Positions 1 to 7,080 of a stretch of 64,000 bases of DNA are shown in pieces. Made by a program: the position numbers and the translations under genes. Under the pieces are notes generated by a model. The model was given only the letters and a program-made list of their open reading frames with translations, was not told the origin of the DNA and ran no database searches. Origin of the DNA: Bacteroidota bacterium (lineage in GTDB: Bacteria > Bacteroidota > Bacteroidia > Chitinophagales > LD1); assembly GCA_016715625.1 (NCBI GenBank), contig JADJZU010000019.1:1-64000 (forward strand), in the 5' to 3' direction. Each line of letters opens with the position of its first letter. Position 1 is the stretch's first letter.

Positions 1-435
1 AATTGATTCGCTTCGTTTTTTGAAGGTCTTCAATATAGGCCAGCAGTGAGCCGTTTTTCTTGAGTTTATAAACGATGCGTTGCGGAAAATCATGGGTCGG
101 ATTTTCAGCCACTAAAGAGCCTGAAGTGGAAGATACAATCTTAAATTCCACCGGCAGCTCCGCATTCTGTTTCTTCACAATGGTGACATAATAAAACTGT
201 CCATTGCGATATCTGATTTGAATAATTTCATCGGGCACCGCTTCGCCATCATCGCTCAAAATATAGGCCATGCCATTGGCCAGCGAATCGTTGGCAATAT
301 TCCACTCCTCGTATCGGTCTGTGTTGGGTTGCTTCCACTTGCCTTGCAACCACTGAAACTGACGAACCGATTGTTTTCCGGTAAGCGCTGTGAGCGACAT
401 AAGAAAGAGAATAGAAATGGAAAGTGTTTTCAGCA
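1..435 (-). CDS. DUF6265-like exported protein, C-terminus cut by window edge
   Basis: Reading the reverse strand from the ATG at 435 gives an open frame to the first base of the window, so the C-terminal end is missing. The N-terminus is a signal peptide (MLKTLSISILFLMSLTALTG). The mature part has a WLQGKW motif, an EEW motif shortly after it and ENPTHDFPQRIVY further on, a pattern I associate with the DUF6265 family of small secreted beta-barrel-like proteins. Function is unknown. It lies 43 bp beyond the end of paaD on the same strand and could be read through from the paa operon, but nothing ties it to phenylacetate degradation. Confidence 0.7.
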
Positions 436-478
436 TGATGCGTCAATCTATAGCATCAAATGAAATCAAAAAATCAAA

Positions 479-997
479 TCAAACCGGTTTAAACTGTTCA
501 AAGCCTTGCTGACATGTAAAACAAAACCGAATGGCGCGGCATAGTGTGGAACCAAACGCGGATCGAAGGGTGGTGTCGGTGCTGTGGCAAAAGGGGCAAC
601 GCACGTTATTGAGTTGTTCTTCGGTAAGGTCTTCGTCTCGGGTGAGGGGCGGTGGCGCCAGTCCAAATTTTTCCAGCTTGTCTTTTGCCTCTGCCGTCAT
701 GCGGTCGCTGGTCCATTTTGTTTCATAATCCACTTTTACTTCGGCTTGGATACCCACAGAAGCTAGTGTTTCCACGATGTTTTTCTTCATGAGATCTATA
801 GCCGGACAGCCCACAAAAGTGGGCGTCATAGTAACTAACACCAAAGAGGATTCCGGTTGAATTTCTACAGCGGTTATAATTCCCATATCCACCACCGACA
901 GCACGGGAATTTCCGGGTCTTTTACCTGTTGTAACCAAGTGTAAATCTGTTGTTGTTCGGGACCCAAAACCTCCGGCATGGCTTTACCATTCGGCAT
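479..997 (-). CDS. paaD: Phenylacetyl-CoA epoxidase complex subunit PaaD
   Basis: 172 residues, the usual PaaD length. Residues 27-40 (DPEIPVLSVVDMGI) are the DUF59/MIP18 signature seen in Fe-S assembly proteins. The C-terminus carries the PaaD cysteine cluster C134, C137, C153, C159 and C162. PaaD is thought to mature or support the diiron epoxidase PaaABC, which converts phenylacetyl-CoA to the 1,2-epoxide. It overlaps the end of paaC by 14 bp, so the two are translationally linked. A second ATG at codon 7 is possible, but the first fits the family length. Confidence 0.93.
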   Translation of the reverse strand: MPNGKAMPEVLGPEQQQIYTWLQQVKDPEIPVLSVVDMGIITAVEIQPESSLVLVTMTPTFVGCPAIDLMKKNIVETLASVGIQAEVKVDYETKWTSDRMTAEAKDKLEKFGLAPPPLTRDEDLTEEQLNNVRCPFCHSTDTTLRSAFGSTLCRAIRFCFTCQQGFEQFKPV

Positions 998-1739
998 TTA
1001 TATCTAAACGAACCACCTCGGTCATTTCATCGAGCAGCTGTTTCAGGTACTCGGAATGATATCCACGTCTGCCACCAAAATCAATTTTGCTTTCGATAGT
1101 TTCCGGAATCTGCAATCCGGCTGCTTCCACCACGGCCGTTACCTTAGCCAGCCATCTTTTCTTTAATTCGTCCTCTCCGGCAAATACACCTTGTGCTATC
1201 AACTCCTCTTCAAATTCGCTTTTTTCAAAAATACCCAAGGCCTGATGCCAGGCCTCGCGAAGTGCCGATTGCATACGGGCTTTACTTTCTTCGGTACCCT
1301 GTGCCAGTTGCTTAAAAAAAGTATCCCCGTGTAGTACGTGATATTTAATTTCTCCCTTTACTTTTTTGGCGAGTAGTGCCAATGGTTTACAGGTGCTTTG
1401 TGCAAGCAGGTCGTAGCGAATGTACTCGGCATGGTCAAACAAAAACTGCCGCACAATGCTGAAATCATATTCACCAATGGGCTGCTCCACAAAGCGGCAA
1501 CATCTGAAAGCCGCCTCGGTGCGCAAAAACCCCAATTGGTCGGGCGATGGCTCGCCAAAGGATTCATGCAGGATGGTATACAAAGCCTGCGCATGTCCTA
1601 TTTTGTCTTGTGCCATACTGGAGAAAGCCAAATCTTCTTCCAACATGGGACCAATGCCGGTCCACTCTGAATTTCGGTGACCGATAATAAGTGCATCATC
1701 GGCCATTTTAAACAGTAAGTCTTTTATTGCGTTGCTCAT
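984..1739 (-). CDS. paaC: Phenylacetyl-CoA epoxidase structural subunit PaaC
   Basis: 251 residues, a ferritin-like four-helix protein. PaaC is the catalytically inactive partner of PaaA and stabilises it in the epoxidase heteromer. The sequence has the family features RNSEWTGIGPMLEEDLAFSS near the start, QDKIGHAQALY around residue 45 and EIKYHVLHGDTFFKQLAQG in the middle. It overlaps paaB by 4 bp (ATGA) and paaD by 14 bp, as expected for a tightly coupled paaABCD operon. Confidence 0.95.
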   Translation of the reverse strand: MSNAIKDLLFKMADDALIIGHRNSEWTGIGPMLEEDLAFSSMAQDKIGHAQALYTILHESFGEPSPDQLGFLRTEAAFRCCRFVEQPIGEYDFSIVRQFLFDHAEYIRYDLLAQSTCKPLALLAKKVKGEIKYHVLHGDTFFKQLAQGTEESKARMQSALREAWHQALGIFEKSEFEEELIAQGVFAGEDELKKRWLAKVTAVVEAAGLQIPETIESKIDFGGRRGYHSEYLKQLLDEMTEVVRLDINAEW

Positions 1740-2107
1740 ACGTTGAGTTTATTCTGTTGCTGATATTTCTCAATTCGGTCTCTCACTTTATAAAAACCCG
1801 GATCGCGAAACGTTTTTTCAGGCGTAGTTTCAAAAATATCTTCGTCTTCACTGTTAAAAGTAAAAACGTCACTTGTTTTGGCCACCCACAGGTTGGTGGT
1901 TTTGCCCCTGCGGGCGTATTGTTCTTTGGCTAGTATAAGCGCCATTTCGGGTGTATTGGCATGCACAATGCCGCAATGCACCACTTGTTTGCCGCGCTTA
2001 TCCTGATGAAATACTTCCCATGTAATAAGATGAGAATTAGTCAACAACCCTCCATCCATCGTTTTGGAAACATCCAGTCTGTTTACTCTAGGGTCTAAGG
2101 AATTCAT
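1736..2107 (-). CDS. paaB: Phenylacetyl-CoA epoxidase subunit PaaB
   Basis: 123 residues. The central part, TWEVFHQDKRGKQVVHCGIV followed by HANTPEMALILAKEQYARRG, is characteristic of PaaB, a small bridging subunit of the epoxidase complex. The first 25 or so residues are an extension common in Bacteroidota versions. It sits 12 bp after paaA and overlaps paaC by 4 bp. Confidence 0.94.
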   Translation of the reverse strand: MNSLDPRVNRLDVSKTMDGGLLTNSHLITWEVFHQDKRGKQVVHCGIVHANTPEMALILAKEQYARRGKTTNLWVAKTSDVFTFNSEDEDIFETTPEKTFRDPGFYKVRDRIEKYQQQNKLNV

Positions 2108-2119
2108 ACATCAATTTTC

Positions 2120-3106
2120 TTAAGCTAATGGAACCTGATATTTGTCTTTGGGATTCATCAGGGCCTGACGCACCCAGCGGCCCGCTTCTTCGGCATATCT
2201 GCGCACAGCCAAACGCTCTTTGTTACAAGGGCCATCGCCATTTATAACGCGTTTAAATTCATCCCAGTCCGGGTCGCTAAACTCCCAAATGCCTTCATTG
2301 TTTTTGCGCAGGTTAGGGTCAGGAAAGGTAAGACCCAATTCCAGAATTTTAGGCACATACATATCCAGGAATTGATTGCGCATTTCGTCATTGCTGGCCA
2401 ACTTCACTTTCCACTTCATCAATTTTTCGCTGTGCGCACTCATCTTGTCGGGCGGTCCGAAAAAATGCAGCAAGGGGCGATACCAACGATTGATGGCTGC
2501 CTGCAACATATCGCGCTGAATTTTGGAGCCGGTAGCCAGATATACCACATTGTCGTGCCCTTGTTTTAAGTGAAAACTTTCTTCGTAGCAAATACGCTCT
2601 AAAGCGCGACAATAAGGACCGTAGCTCCCTTTCGAGTTAATGGTTTGATTCACGATTGCAGCACCGTCTACCAAAAAACCGATTACAGCAATATCGGCCC
2701 AGGTGACTGCAGGGTAATTGAAAATATTGGAGTATTTGCTTTTACCACTCATCAGGTCGTTCAGCATCTGCTCGCGGGTTTTACCCAAGGTTTCTGCGGC
2801 TGAATAGAGCAACTGTCCGTGGCCCACCTCATCCTGCACTTTTGCAATGAGTGCCAGTTTTCGTCTAAAGTTTGGCGCGCGGGTAATCCAAGTGCCCTCG
2901 GGCAGAGCCCCTACAATTTCGGAATGCGCATGTTGCTCAATCATTCGTATCAATTGCTTGCGATACTCGGCAGGCATCCAGTCTTGTGGCTCAATTTTTT
3001 CGCCACGGGCAATTCGCGCCTCAAAAGCCTCCAGTTTTTCCGGATCTTCCTGTGTAGTACTCATCCGCTTGGCTTCTTCTTCGGTAAGGTTTGTGCTTCC
3101 GTACAT
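2120..3106 (-). CDS. paaA: Phenylacetyl-CoA epoxidase catalytic subunit PaaA
   Basis: 328 residues, family length. PaaA holds the diiron centre that epoxidises phenylacetyl-CoA. Diiron-ligand motifs are visible: KVQDEVGHGQLLYSAAETLG around residue 90 and the EESFHLKQGHDN segment around residue 180. It starts 4 bp after the TetR gene stop, so regulator and enzyme form one transcript. The genes for the downstream steps (paaG, paaZ, paaK) are not in the window, although a PaaJ-type thiolase lies at 38170-39364. Confidence 0.96.
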   Translation of the reverse strand: MYGSTNLTEEEAKRMSTTQEDPEKLEAFEARIARGEKIEPQDWMPAEYRKQLIRMIEQHAHSEIVGALPEGTWITRAPNFRRKLALIAKVQDEVGHGQLLYSAAETLGKTREQMLNDLMSGKSKYSNIFNYPAVTWADIAVIGFLVDGAAIVNQTINSKGSYGPYCRALERICYEESFHLKQGHDNVVYLATGSKIQRDMLQAAINRWYRPLLHFFGPPDKMSAHSEKLMKWKVKLASNDEMRNQFLDMYVPKILELGLTFPDPNLRKNNEGIWEFSDPDWDEFKRVINGDGPCNKERLAVRRYAEEAGRWVRQALMNPKDKYQVPLA

Positions 3107-3110
3107 AGTA

Positions 3111-3692
3111 TTATGCTTTTAATCCTTTTAATAATAAATCGGCAATGTCTTCTGCCATTTGCTCCTGTGTATATTTTTCGCTGCTCCGCAGAAACTCGTA
3201 AGTAGCATTCAGAGCCGAGAAGATGGTGAATGCTGTAAGTTTAGAGTTCATTTTTTTAAAATCTCCGCGCTTGGTTCCCTTGTCGATAATATCTCTGAAT
3301 TTCATTTCGTATTCAAACCGAAGTTTCTTGAACCTGGCAAGGTTGGGTTGCTCCAAAAATATCCACTCATGAAAAAACACTTCCGCTGAATCAATGTTTC
3401 CGGCTATCACCGAAATGTGTGCCTTGATAACGGCCCGCAACTTTTTCACTGCTTTTTCCTCCGTGCCCGCAGCCTCGTCAAAAGCCTTGAAAAACTGAGC
3501 CGCTAACTCAAAACAAATTTCACGGAGTATATCGTCTTTACTTTTATAGTGATTGTACAAACTGGGAGCACGTATGCCAACCGCTTCGGCCAGTTCGCGC
3601 ATGCCTACGGCAGCGTAGCCTCGTTCGCGAAACAATCGCTGGGCGGTCAGTTTTACTTTTTCCCGAGTGGTTACTTTAGCAGCTATGGCCAT
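3111..3692 (-). CDS. TetR/AcrR regulator, likely controls the paa operon
   Basis: 193 residues. The N-terminal helix-turn-helix runs to about residue 55 (LFRERGYAAVGMRELAEAVG then APSLYNHYKSKDDIL), followed by an alpha-helical ligand domain. It is the first gene of the operon, 4 bp before paaA, and a perfect inverted repeat lies immediately upstream of its start codon. The layout suggests an autoregulated repressor released by phenylacetyl-CoA or a related acyl-CoA, as known for PaaR-type TetR proteins. The ligand is inferred from context only. Confidence 0.88.
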   Translation of the reverse strand: MAIAAKVTTREKVKLTAQRLFRERGYAAVGMRELAEAVGIRAPSLYNHYKSKDDILREICFELAAQFFKAFDEAAGTEEKAVKKLRAVIKAHISVIAGNIDSAEVFFHEWIFLEQPNLARFKKLRFEYEMKFRDIIDKGTKRGDFKKMNSKLTAFTIFSALNATYEFLRSSEKYTQEQMAEDIADLLLKGLKA

Positions 3693-3694
3693 GA

Positions 3695-3710
3695 GCTAAC
3701 ATTTGTTAGC
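3695..3710. promoter_or_regulatory. Probable TetR operator 1 of the paa operon
   Basis: GCTAAC-ATTT-GTTAGC is a perfect 6-bp inverted repeat with a 4-bp spacer. It lies 3 bp upstream of the regulator's start codon, so bound repressor would block transcription or initiation. Confidence 0.7.
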
Positions 3711-3733
3711 GAAGAAAACGAAAACAAATGAAA

Positions 3734-3747
3734 CGAACAAATGTTAG
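3734..3747. promoter_or_regulatory. Probable TetR operator 2 of the paa operon
   Basis: CGAACAAATGTTAG matches the reverse complement of operator 1's core (CTAACAAATGTTAG) at 12 of 14 positions. Site centres are about 38 bp apart, consistent with paired TetR sites spanning a promoter. Confidence 0.55.
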
Positions 3748-3758
3748 AGACTGTCAAT

Positions 3759-4157
3759 TTATACCGTGGCAATAACCTTCAGCTCAATGGCAATGGAAGA
3801 GGGAAGGGAATTGACCTCAACAGTGGTTCGGCAAGGTTGGTTAGCCTTAAAGTATTCTGCATATAGTCGGTTATACGCCTGGAAGTCGCGCTTCATGTTT
3901 ACCAGAAAAACAGTTACATCCACAATTTTATCCCAGCTGCTACCGGCTTCTTCCAAAGCGGTTTTTACATTCTTAAAAACAGAATGAACCTGCGCTTCAA
4001 AATCAAACTCTAAATAGTTGCCGTGCTTATCTAATCTCAATCCGGGAATATTATCGGAGCCTGCCTCGCGCGGCCCCATACCGGAAACAAAAAGGAGATT
4101 TCCCACCTGGCGGGTCATGGGGTAAAGCCCCATTGGTTTTGGAAGATTTTCGCTCAT
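3759..4157 (-). CDS. RidA-family protein, probable 2-aminomuconate deaminase
   Basis: 132 residues of the YjgF/YER057c/UK114 (RidA) fold. The family's catalytic arginine appears in PCRTTVEVNSLP near residue 110. RidA proteins hydrolyse enamines and imines, and one branch is 2-aminomuconate deaminase in the kynurenine/2-nitrobenzoate pathways. It overlaps the preceding semialdehyde dehydrogenase gene by 4 bp (ATGA), so the two are probably co-translated. Together with the 3-hydroxyanthranilate dioxygenase at 16373 this favours 2-aminomuconate deaminase over a general RidA housekeeping role. Confidence 0.8.
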   Translation of the reverse strand: MSENLPKPMGLYPMTRQVGNLLFVSGMGPREAGSDNIPGLRLDKHGNYLEFDFEAQVHSVFKNVKTALEEAGSSWDKIVDVTVFLVNMKRDFQAYNRLYAEYFKANQPCRTTVEVNSLPSSIAIELKVIATV

Positions 4158-5596
4158 GACTTTATGAATACATTTTTAGGTTCTGTAAAAAATCGCATCG
4201 CTTCCCAGCCGCCTTCGCGGCCAACGCCACTGGCTTTTACCCCGCCAAAGGGCGTGCGCAAATCGCGCACCAGCCAGCTGTTTATCCAAACAATGCCTGC
4301 TTCAATTTTTTCAGCTACGCGATGTGCACGCTTTAAGTCGTTCGTCCAAACAGAAGATGACAAACCATACTTTATACTATTCGCCATCATCAATGCTTCC
4401 TCTTCATTTTCAAAAGGTGTAAGTGTAACCACAGGGCCAAAAATTTCCTCTTGATTAGTTCTACACCTGTAATCTAATCCTTCGATTACGGTTGGTTCAA
4501 CAAAATATCCGTTTTCGCATCTGCCACTCAGCTTTGCTTCGCTGCCACCACACAAAATTTTCCCGCCCTCCTCTTTTGCAAGATGGATATAGGACAGAAT
4601 TTTGTTTTTGTGTGCCAATGAAACAATAGCACCAAGGTTGGTTTCGTCCTCGTTCGGGTCGCCAACCTTCAACTTTTTTACACGCGCTACAAATGCGTCC
4701 CTGAATTTTTCGAATATGCTTTTCTCCACAAAAATGCGCGAACCGCATAAACAAATTTCGCCCTGATTGCTAAAAGAAGCGGTAACAATTTGCTTGACGG
4801 TAGCTTCAAAATCACAATCAGCAAAAATGATGGTCGGGTTTTTCCCACCCAGTTCAAGTGATAACTTCTTAAACATAGGAGCAGCCGTAGCGGCAATACG
4901 CTTACCTGTTTCGGTGCCTCCGGTAAATGAAATAGCTTTAATGCCTTCATGCTCTACAATAGCCTGACCAACTTTTGTTCCCAAGCCATGCACAATATTT
5001 AAAACACCGTTTGGCAAACCGGCATCCATACAAACTTGCGAAAGCAGATAAGCTGTGTAAGGAGTTATCTCACTCGGCTTTGCTACTACACAATTACCGG
5101 TGGCAAGTGCCGGTGCAATTTTCCAACTGAAAAGATAGATAGGTAAGTTCCAGGGAGAAATACAACCCACCACACCAATGGACTGGCGCAAGGTGTAATT
5201 AATCCCAACACCCGGCATGTGATGCGATTCAGAGGCAAAGTGCTGAATAGCCGAAGCATAAAAACGAAAATTGGAAACGGCTCTTGGTATATCTACCGCG
5301 CGAGCCAACTTGAGCGGCTTGCCGTTGTCTTTGCTTTCAGCCGCCACAAATTCATCCATGCGTTTTTCAATGCCATCGGCAATTCGCATTAATAGCATCA
5401 TGCGTTCTTCTAATGGAGTGTTGCTCCATTTGGGATAAGCCTGCTTCGCTGCTGCGTAAGCCAGCTGCACATCGCGCTCATCGCTATCAGGGCAGAGGGA
5501 GAAAACCTGCCCGGTGGCGGGTTCAATGTTGTCGATATAAGTGCCGGAAACAGGCGCGGCCAGTTCACCGTTGATATAGTTGTTGATTGTTTCCAT
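4154..5596 (-). CDS. Aldehyde dehydrogenase, likely 2-aminomuconic 6-semialdehyde dehydrogenase
   Basis: The start chosen is the ATG at 5596 (METINNYINGE), giving 480 residues; the open frame continues upstream but without ALDH-like sequence. Family landmarks are present: CISPWNLPIYLFSWKIAPAL, the NAD site ISFTGGTETG, the glutamate in LELGGKNP and the catalytic cysteine in NQGEICLCGSR. The C-terminal WLVRDLRTPFGGVKASGVGR carries the arginine typical of dehydrogenases for muconic semialdehydes (AMSDH and 2-hydroxymuconic semialdehyde dehydrogenase). Coupling to a RidA deaminase favours the 2-aminomuconate route. It is divergent from the sugar transporter, with 60 bp between. Confidence 0.87.
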   Translation of the reverse strand: METINNYINGELAAPVSGTYIDNIEPATGQVFSLCPDSDERDVQLAYAAAKQAYPKWSNTPLEERMMLLMRIADGIEKRMDEFVAAESKDNGKPLKLARAVDIPRAVSNFRFYASAIQHFASESHHMPGVGINYTLRQSIGVVGCISPWNLPIYLFSWKIAPALATGNCVVAKPSEITPYTAYLLSQVCMDAGLPNGVLNIVHGLGTKVGQAIVEHEGIKAISFTGGTETGKRIAATAAPMFKKLSLELGGKNPTIIFADCDFEATVKQIVTASFSNQGEICLCGSRIFVEKSIFEKFRDAFVARVKKLKVGDPNEDETNLGAIVSLAHKNKILSYIHLAKEEGGKILCGGSEAKLSGRCENGYFVEPTVIEGLDYRCRTNQEEIFGPVVTLTPFENEEEALMMANSIKYGLSSSVWTNDLKRAHRVAEKIEAGIVWINSWLVRDLRTPFGGVKASGVGREGGWEAMRFFTEPKNVFIKS

Positions 5597-5656
5597 GGAT
5601 GTTTTGCGAATGTAACAACACAAATTGATTACCATTATTTCAGAAAACAAAATCAC

Positions 5657-7069
5657 ATGCAAAAGCAATCTACCTTTTACGCAGTCGTTTCCATTTTTTT
5701 CTTCTGGGGATTTATGGCTGCCAGTAACGGAATTTTTATTCCGTTTTGCAAAGATCACTTTCAGCTCTCTCAGTTTCAGAGCCAGTTGATTGATTCTACT
5801 TTTTACGGTGGTTACTTTATTGGCTCGCTGCTGTTGTTTCTATACACTGCTTTTCGCAAAAAAGATTTTGTGAACGAACATGGCTATGCCAAATCATTTT
5901 CCTTTGGATTAATCATCTCGGCTGTTGGTGCTTTGTGCATGATTCCATCGCTGCACATTGGCAGCTACGGATTGATACTCACTTCCTTTTTTGTGATTGC
6001 GCTTGGTTTTTGTTTGCAACAAACAGCCGCCAATCCTTTTGTGATTTTGTTAGGGGAAGAGAGAACCGGTGCTCACCGATTGAACTTAGCCGGTGGAGTA
6101 AACTCTTTCGGCACTACCATCGGTCCGCTCATTGTTGCTTACTTTTTGTTCGGAGGAATTTCGGTTACCAATACGGCAAATACAGTTGAGTTGAAAAACG
6201 TGGACACACTCTACGGGATTTTGATTGTGCTTTTTCTTGCGCTGGCGTTTTTGCTGCGCTCCATCAAGATGGAAGAGAAGCTACAAACCAAAGAACAAAA
6301 CTTCTCGCTGGCAGCCTTGAAATATCCGCAGTTGGTGATGGGCATGATTGCCATTTTTGTGTATGTGGGTGTGGAAGTAACTATTCAAAGCAACATGGGT
6401 GCCTTATTGAACACTCCTGAATATGGAAGCATCCCCAGCGAATTAATTTTCCCTTTCATTTCGCTTTACTGGGGAAGTTTGATGATGGGTCGCTGGACAG
6501 GTGCCAGCGAATCGCTTTCTGAAAACGCAGGCACCAGAAAAATTCTACAAGCCGTTCTTCCGTTTATTGCTTTTGCAGTAGTATATGCAGTTAACTATTT
6601 TAAAGCAAGTGGTGTAGAGGGTGTTCATCTCAATGATGTATTTCTGCCTTATCTCGGTTTTGTATTGCTGATGGTGCTAGTTTCATATTTCAGTATTGAA
6701 AACTCCGCCAAAATGTTGCTGGCATTTTCTGTGGCTGCGGCTGCTTGCATGGTTGGCGGAATGATGACGAGCGGAAATACTTCGCTGTTGTTTTTCCTCA
6801 GTGGTGGTTTGTGGTGCTCGGTGATGTGGCCTTGCATTTTTGCACAAGCCATTAAAAACTTAGGCGAGCATACTTCACAGGCCAGTTCATTTTTAATTAT
6901 GATGATTTTGGGTGGTGCAGTTATTCCTCCCTTTCAGGGTTGGCTGGCTGATGTTACCAGCATCAAAGTCTCTTACATCATTACACCGCTTTGCTTTGCT
7001 TACCTCGCCTACTACGGCTGGTGGGCGTTGAGGAATAATAAAGGGGAAGAGGCGAAAGTGAGTCATTAA
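5657..7069 (+). CDS. Sugar MFS transporter, FucP/GluP type
   Basis: 470 residues, with about 12 membrane segments by hydrophobicity. The N-terminus (FFFWGFMAASNGIFIPFCKDHF) and the segment GFCLQQTAANPFVILLG with the NPF motif are typical of the FucP/glucose-galactose:H+ symporter branch. It lies 11 bp before the GH92 mannosidase gene, so mannose released by that enzyme, or a similar hexose, is a plausible substrate. Specificity cannot be read from sequence alone. Confidence 0.88.
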   Translation: MQKQSTFYAVVSIFFFWGFMAASNGIFIPFCKDHFQLSQFQSQLIDSTFYGGYFIGSLLLFLYTAFRKKDFVNEHGYAKSFSFGLIISAVGALCMIPSLHIGSYGLILTSFFVIALGFCLQQTAANPFVILLGEERTGAHRLNLAGGVNSFGTTIGPLIVAYFLFGGISVTNTANTVELKNVDTLYGILIVLFLALAFLLRSIKMEEKLQTKEQNFSLAALKYPQLVMGMIAIFVYVGVEVTIQSNMGALLNTPEYGSIPSELIFPFISLYWGSLMMGRWTGASESLSENAGTRKILQAVLPFIAFAVVYAVNYFKASGVEGVHLNDVFLPYLGFVLLMVLVSYFSIENSAKMLLAFSVAAAACMVGGMMTSGNTSLLFFLSGGLWCSVMWPCIFAQAIKNLGEHTSQASSFLIMMILGGAVIPPFQGWLADVTSIKVSYIITPLCFAYLAYYGWWALRNNKGEEAKVSH

Positions 7070-7080
7070 ATAAATGCGCT

